The notes beneath the pieces are model-generated. The model was given only the letters and a program-made list of their open reading frames with translations, was not told the DNA's origin and made no database searches. Below, piece by piece: positions 5,066-6,800 of a stretch of DNA of 6,800 bases. The translations under genes and the position numbers were made by a program. Origin of the DNA: Clostridia bacterium (GTDB lineage Bacteria; Bacillota; Clostridia; Christensenellales; CAG-917); the NCBI GenBank assembly GCA_017500745.1, contig JAFVYE010000016.1:1-6800 (forward strand), read 5' to 3'. How positions within the stretch are numbered: position 1 is the first letter of the stretch; each line of letters starts with the position of its first letter.

Positions 5066-6286
5066 ATGCATAAGCTCGGGATCGTTGACCTTGATGACAA
5101 AGGTGGGAGGTGTCACTGCCACTTGTGTGATAAAATAAATCTTGAGTTTTCTGCCAAGGCGTGAGGGGGGCTCGCTGATGCGGATTGCCTCTGTCAAAAC
5201 CTCGTTGAGAAGCCCTGTTTGGATGCGCCTGCGGGCAGATGCCACAACCTCTTTGCAGGCGGGCAAAACCGCATCCACTCTCTTGCCGTTTTTGGCGGAT
5301 ATATAGAGGGATTTGTAGTAATCCATAAACTTCAAGTCCTCACGGAGCTTGCGCTCAAAGGCCTCGCGGGTGTAGGTGTCTTTGTCCACCAAATCCCACT
5401 TGTTCATGACAATGATTGAGGGCTTGCCTTCCTCGTGGACAAGACCTGCAATTTTGACGTCTTGCTCTGTCATGCCCTCATCGGCATCACACACCATGAC
5501 CACAACGTCCGCTCTGCGAATTGCAAGGATTGCACGGATGACAGAATATCTTTCAACGTCCTCGCCATCGGCAACGGCCTTCTTCTTGCGCATGCCTGCG
5601 GTGTCAATGATGAGATATTTGTCATCGCCCACATCAAGAGCGGTGTCAATGGCATCACGAGTTGTGCCTGCTATGTCGCTGACAATGCAACGATTGTAGC
5701 CAAGAAGCTTGTTTGTCAAAGAGCTCTTGCCTGCATTGGGCTTGCCCACAATGGCAATCTTCAAGCGATCGGGCTCATCCTCATGAGGCACAGCGTCAAC
5801 AGTTTCAACAATGGCGTCAAGCAGATCGCCAAGGCCTTTGCCTTGCTCTGCAGAAATGCCGTAGGGCTCGCCAAATCCAAGGGCGTAAAAATCGTACAAC
5901 ACGTGGGTTTCATTGTTGTCAAGCTTGTTGACTGCAAGGATGACGGGCTTGTCAACCTTCCTCAAAAAGTTGGTGATGGTTTGGTCGTCAAGAGTAAGAC
6001 CTGTCTTTCCGTCCACCACGTAGAGCACGGCGTCTGCTGCCTCAACTGCGATTTCAACTTGGGCACGGATGTGTCCCCACATTTCGTCCTTGCTTTTGAG
6101 CTCCAGACCGCCTGTGTCAATCATCGTGAAAACTTTGCCACACCACTCCACGTCACGATACACTCTGTCACGGGTGACGCCGGGGGTGTTTTCAACAATA
6201 GAAATGCGCTCGCCTACAAGGCGATTGAAAAGGGTTGACTTGCCAACATTGGGTCTGCCGACAACGGCAATCAAAGGTTTGTGCAT
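5045..6286 (-). CDS. der: Ribosome-assembly GTPase Der (EngA), C-terminus frameshifted
   Basis: Der has two consecutive GTPase domains and a C-terminal KH-like domain and acts in late 50S subunit assembly; it is essential in most bacteria tested. G domain 1: GRPNVGKST (10-18), TPGVTRD (34-40), DTGG (57-60), NKLD (120-123), ISAEQGKG (144-151). G domain 2: GKPNAGKSS (181-189), AGTTRD (206-211), DTAG (228-231), NKWD (295-298), SAKNGK (330-335). The KH-like domain runs from about 350 and is normal up to NDPELMH (His407). It then goes out of frame to SATNAT and a TAG at 5047-5045, so the uninterrupted frame is 413 residues. The remaining 32 residues are found in the adjacent frame down to 4968. 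ATG 6286 has GAGGA (6297-6293) 6 nt upstream, inside the last codons of the DUF512 gene, whose stop is 2 bp away. The frameshift is either a sequence error or a real, probably damaging mutation. Confidence 0.96.
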   Translation of the reverse strand: MHKPLIAVVGRPNVGKSTLFNRLVGERISIVENTPGVTRDRVYRDVEWCGKVFTMIDTGGLELKSKDEMWGHIRAQVEIAVEAADAVLYVVDGKTGLTLDDQTITNFLRKVDKPVILAVNKLDNNETHVLYDFYALGFGEPYGISAEQGKGLGDLLDAIVETVDAVPHEDEPDRLKIAIVGKPNAGKSSLTNKLLGYNRCIVSDIAGTTRDAIDTALDVGDDKYLIIDTAGMRKKKAVADGEDVERYSVIRAILAIRRADVVVMVCDADEGMTEQDVKIAGLVHEEGKPSIIVMNKWDLVDKDTYTREAFERKLREDLKFMDYYKSLYISAKNGKRVDAVLPACKEVVASARRRIQTGLLNEVLTEAIRISEPPSRLGRKLKIYFITQVAVTPPTFVIKVNDPELMHSATNAT

Positions 6287-6288
6287 AA

Positions 6289-6800
6289 TTAATCCTCAAA
6301 AAATCCTACCAGTTTATTTACGACATCCGTGCCATTGTGGGCAACCACAAGGACGGGTTTTTCAAGTTTCTGTTCAAGTTCAATTACGGTGGTGTCATCA
6401 AGGAAAGTGGTTGTAAACTCACGAAGCATATTGTCCGGGATGACATAGACATCCGTGTTTTCATCCTTGACTTGATCAACGATATCTCTGCCTACAACCA
6501 ATCCTGCAACAGTAACGGTTTCGCCAAAAAAGGTGTTTAAAACTCCTTTTACGGATATGTTAAGTCCAAGTTTTGACTCAATCTTGGTTTTTTCATTGTT
6601 CAGCACAGGAGCAAATGAAGTGCCTGTGATCATGGTCACATTGCCCTTCAACTGCTTGGGTGTTGTTTCACTCAACGTGTAGTCAAGGTTGTCACAAAAG
6701 TCGGATATGAGCCCAACTCCATTTTCAATTTGGTCAAAGTTGCCATAAAAATCAAAGGAGGGGATTTGACGCTCTGCACGGAGATAGTACTCATCTGAGC
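6289..6800 (-). CDS. DUF512 radical-SAM-type protein, C-terminal 169 residues (5' end outside window)
   Basis: The frame is open from the right edge to TAA at 6291-6289, so the start lies outside the window. An in-frame TTG at 6675 has been passed over because homologous sequence continues upstream of it: SDEYYLRAERQIPSF, then DFYGNFDQIENGVGLISDF, matching the conserved Y-x-x-F-x-Q-x-ENGVG region of the DUF512 family as I recall it. Further family-like segments follow: VTMITGTSFAPVL, NTFFGETVTVAGLVVGRD and VIPDNMLR..TTFLDDTT. Full-length members have an N-terminal PDZ-like region and a radical SAM domain before DUF512; the cysteine motif would be outside this window. Function is not established. 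It is the first visible gene of the operon with der, an adjacency I recall from other Clostridia, and its last sense codons (GAG GAT) form the der ribosome binding site. Confidence 0.9.
   Translation of the reverse strand, partial: SDEYYLRAERQIPSFDFYGNFDQIENGVGLISDFCDNLDYTLSETTPKQLKGNVTMITGTSFAPVLNNEKTKIESKLGLNISVKGVLNTFFGETVTVAGLVVGRDIVDQVKDENTDVYVIPDNMLREFTTTFLDDTTVIELEQKLEKPVLVVAHNGTDVVNKLVGFFED

Noticed and set aside
5060..5075. Programmed -1 frameshifting in der
   Set aside because: A -1 slip would restore the right protein, but there is no slippery heptamer at CAT-TCA, and Der is not known to use recoding. A missing base is the simpler reading.
5435..6238. Open plus-strand frame of about 267 codons opposite der
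   Set aside because: It lies wholly antisense to the two conserved Der G domains, has no recognisable motif, and its composition is that of a mirrored frame.
1..6800. Search by eye for CRISPR arrays, transposase genes, tRNA or rRNA genes, and riboswitches
   Set aside because: No regularly spaced direct repeats, no transposase motifs with terminal inverted repeats, no tRNA-like cloverleaf and no long structured leader were seen; all intergenic stretches are under 240 bp.

Overview
The window looks like chromosome from an endospore-forming, Clostridia-like Bacillota. The evidence is an intact spoIVA (spore coat ATPase), strong GGAGG-type ribosome binding sites, dense intrinsic terminators with U-tracts, and the DUF512-der-...-spoIVA gene order. 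Nothing in it looks like a phage, transposon, CRISPR array or defence island. I see no clearly new biological system. The most notable features are a one-base frameshift in der, a very good sigma-E promoter packed directly against a terminator, an unexpected aminotransferase between der and spoIVA, and an unrecognised small-protein gene followed by a triplicated short dyad.

Layout, right to left, because nearly everything is on the minus strand. A three-gene operon enters from the right edge: the C-terminal part of a DUF512 radical-SAM-type protein (6289-6800, 5' end outside the window), the ribosome-assembly GTPase der (6286 to 5045, with its true C-terminal tail frameshifted and running on to 4968), and a class I aminotransferase of the subgroup 1c aspartate-aminotransferase type (4961-3669). 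In both junctions the downstream gene's Shine-Dalgarno lies inside the last codons of the gene before it. The operon ends at a GNRA-loop terminator (about 3644-3611). The U-tract of that terminator abuts the -35 of a sigma-E-type promoter that drives monocistronic spoIVA (3557-2079), which ends at its own terminator (2037-2010). Directly after that lies a good sigma-A promoter (2003-1975) for a tandem-flavodoxin iron-sulfur flavoprotein (1936-587).

The left end is different. A small plus-strand gene (182-367, 61 residues, unrecognised) converges on the flavoprotein gene. The 219-bp gap between them contains a strong bidirectional terminator (444-486) and three near-identical copies of a short CAC...CGTGTTTT motif. 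At the extreme left, positions 2-121 hold what may be the 3' end of another plus-strand gene.

The genes cover housekeeping (Der in 50S ribosome assembly, amino-acid transamination), sporulation (SpoIVA) and redox chemistry (flavoprotein). Transcriptionally they fall into four units separated by recognisable terminators: the DUF512-der-aminotransferase operon, spoIVA, the flavoprotein gene and the small plus-strand gene.
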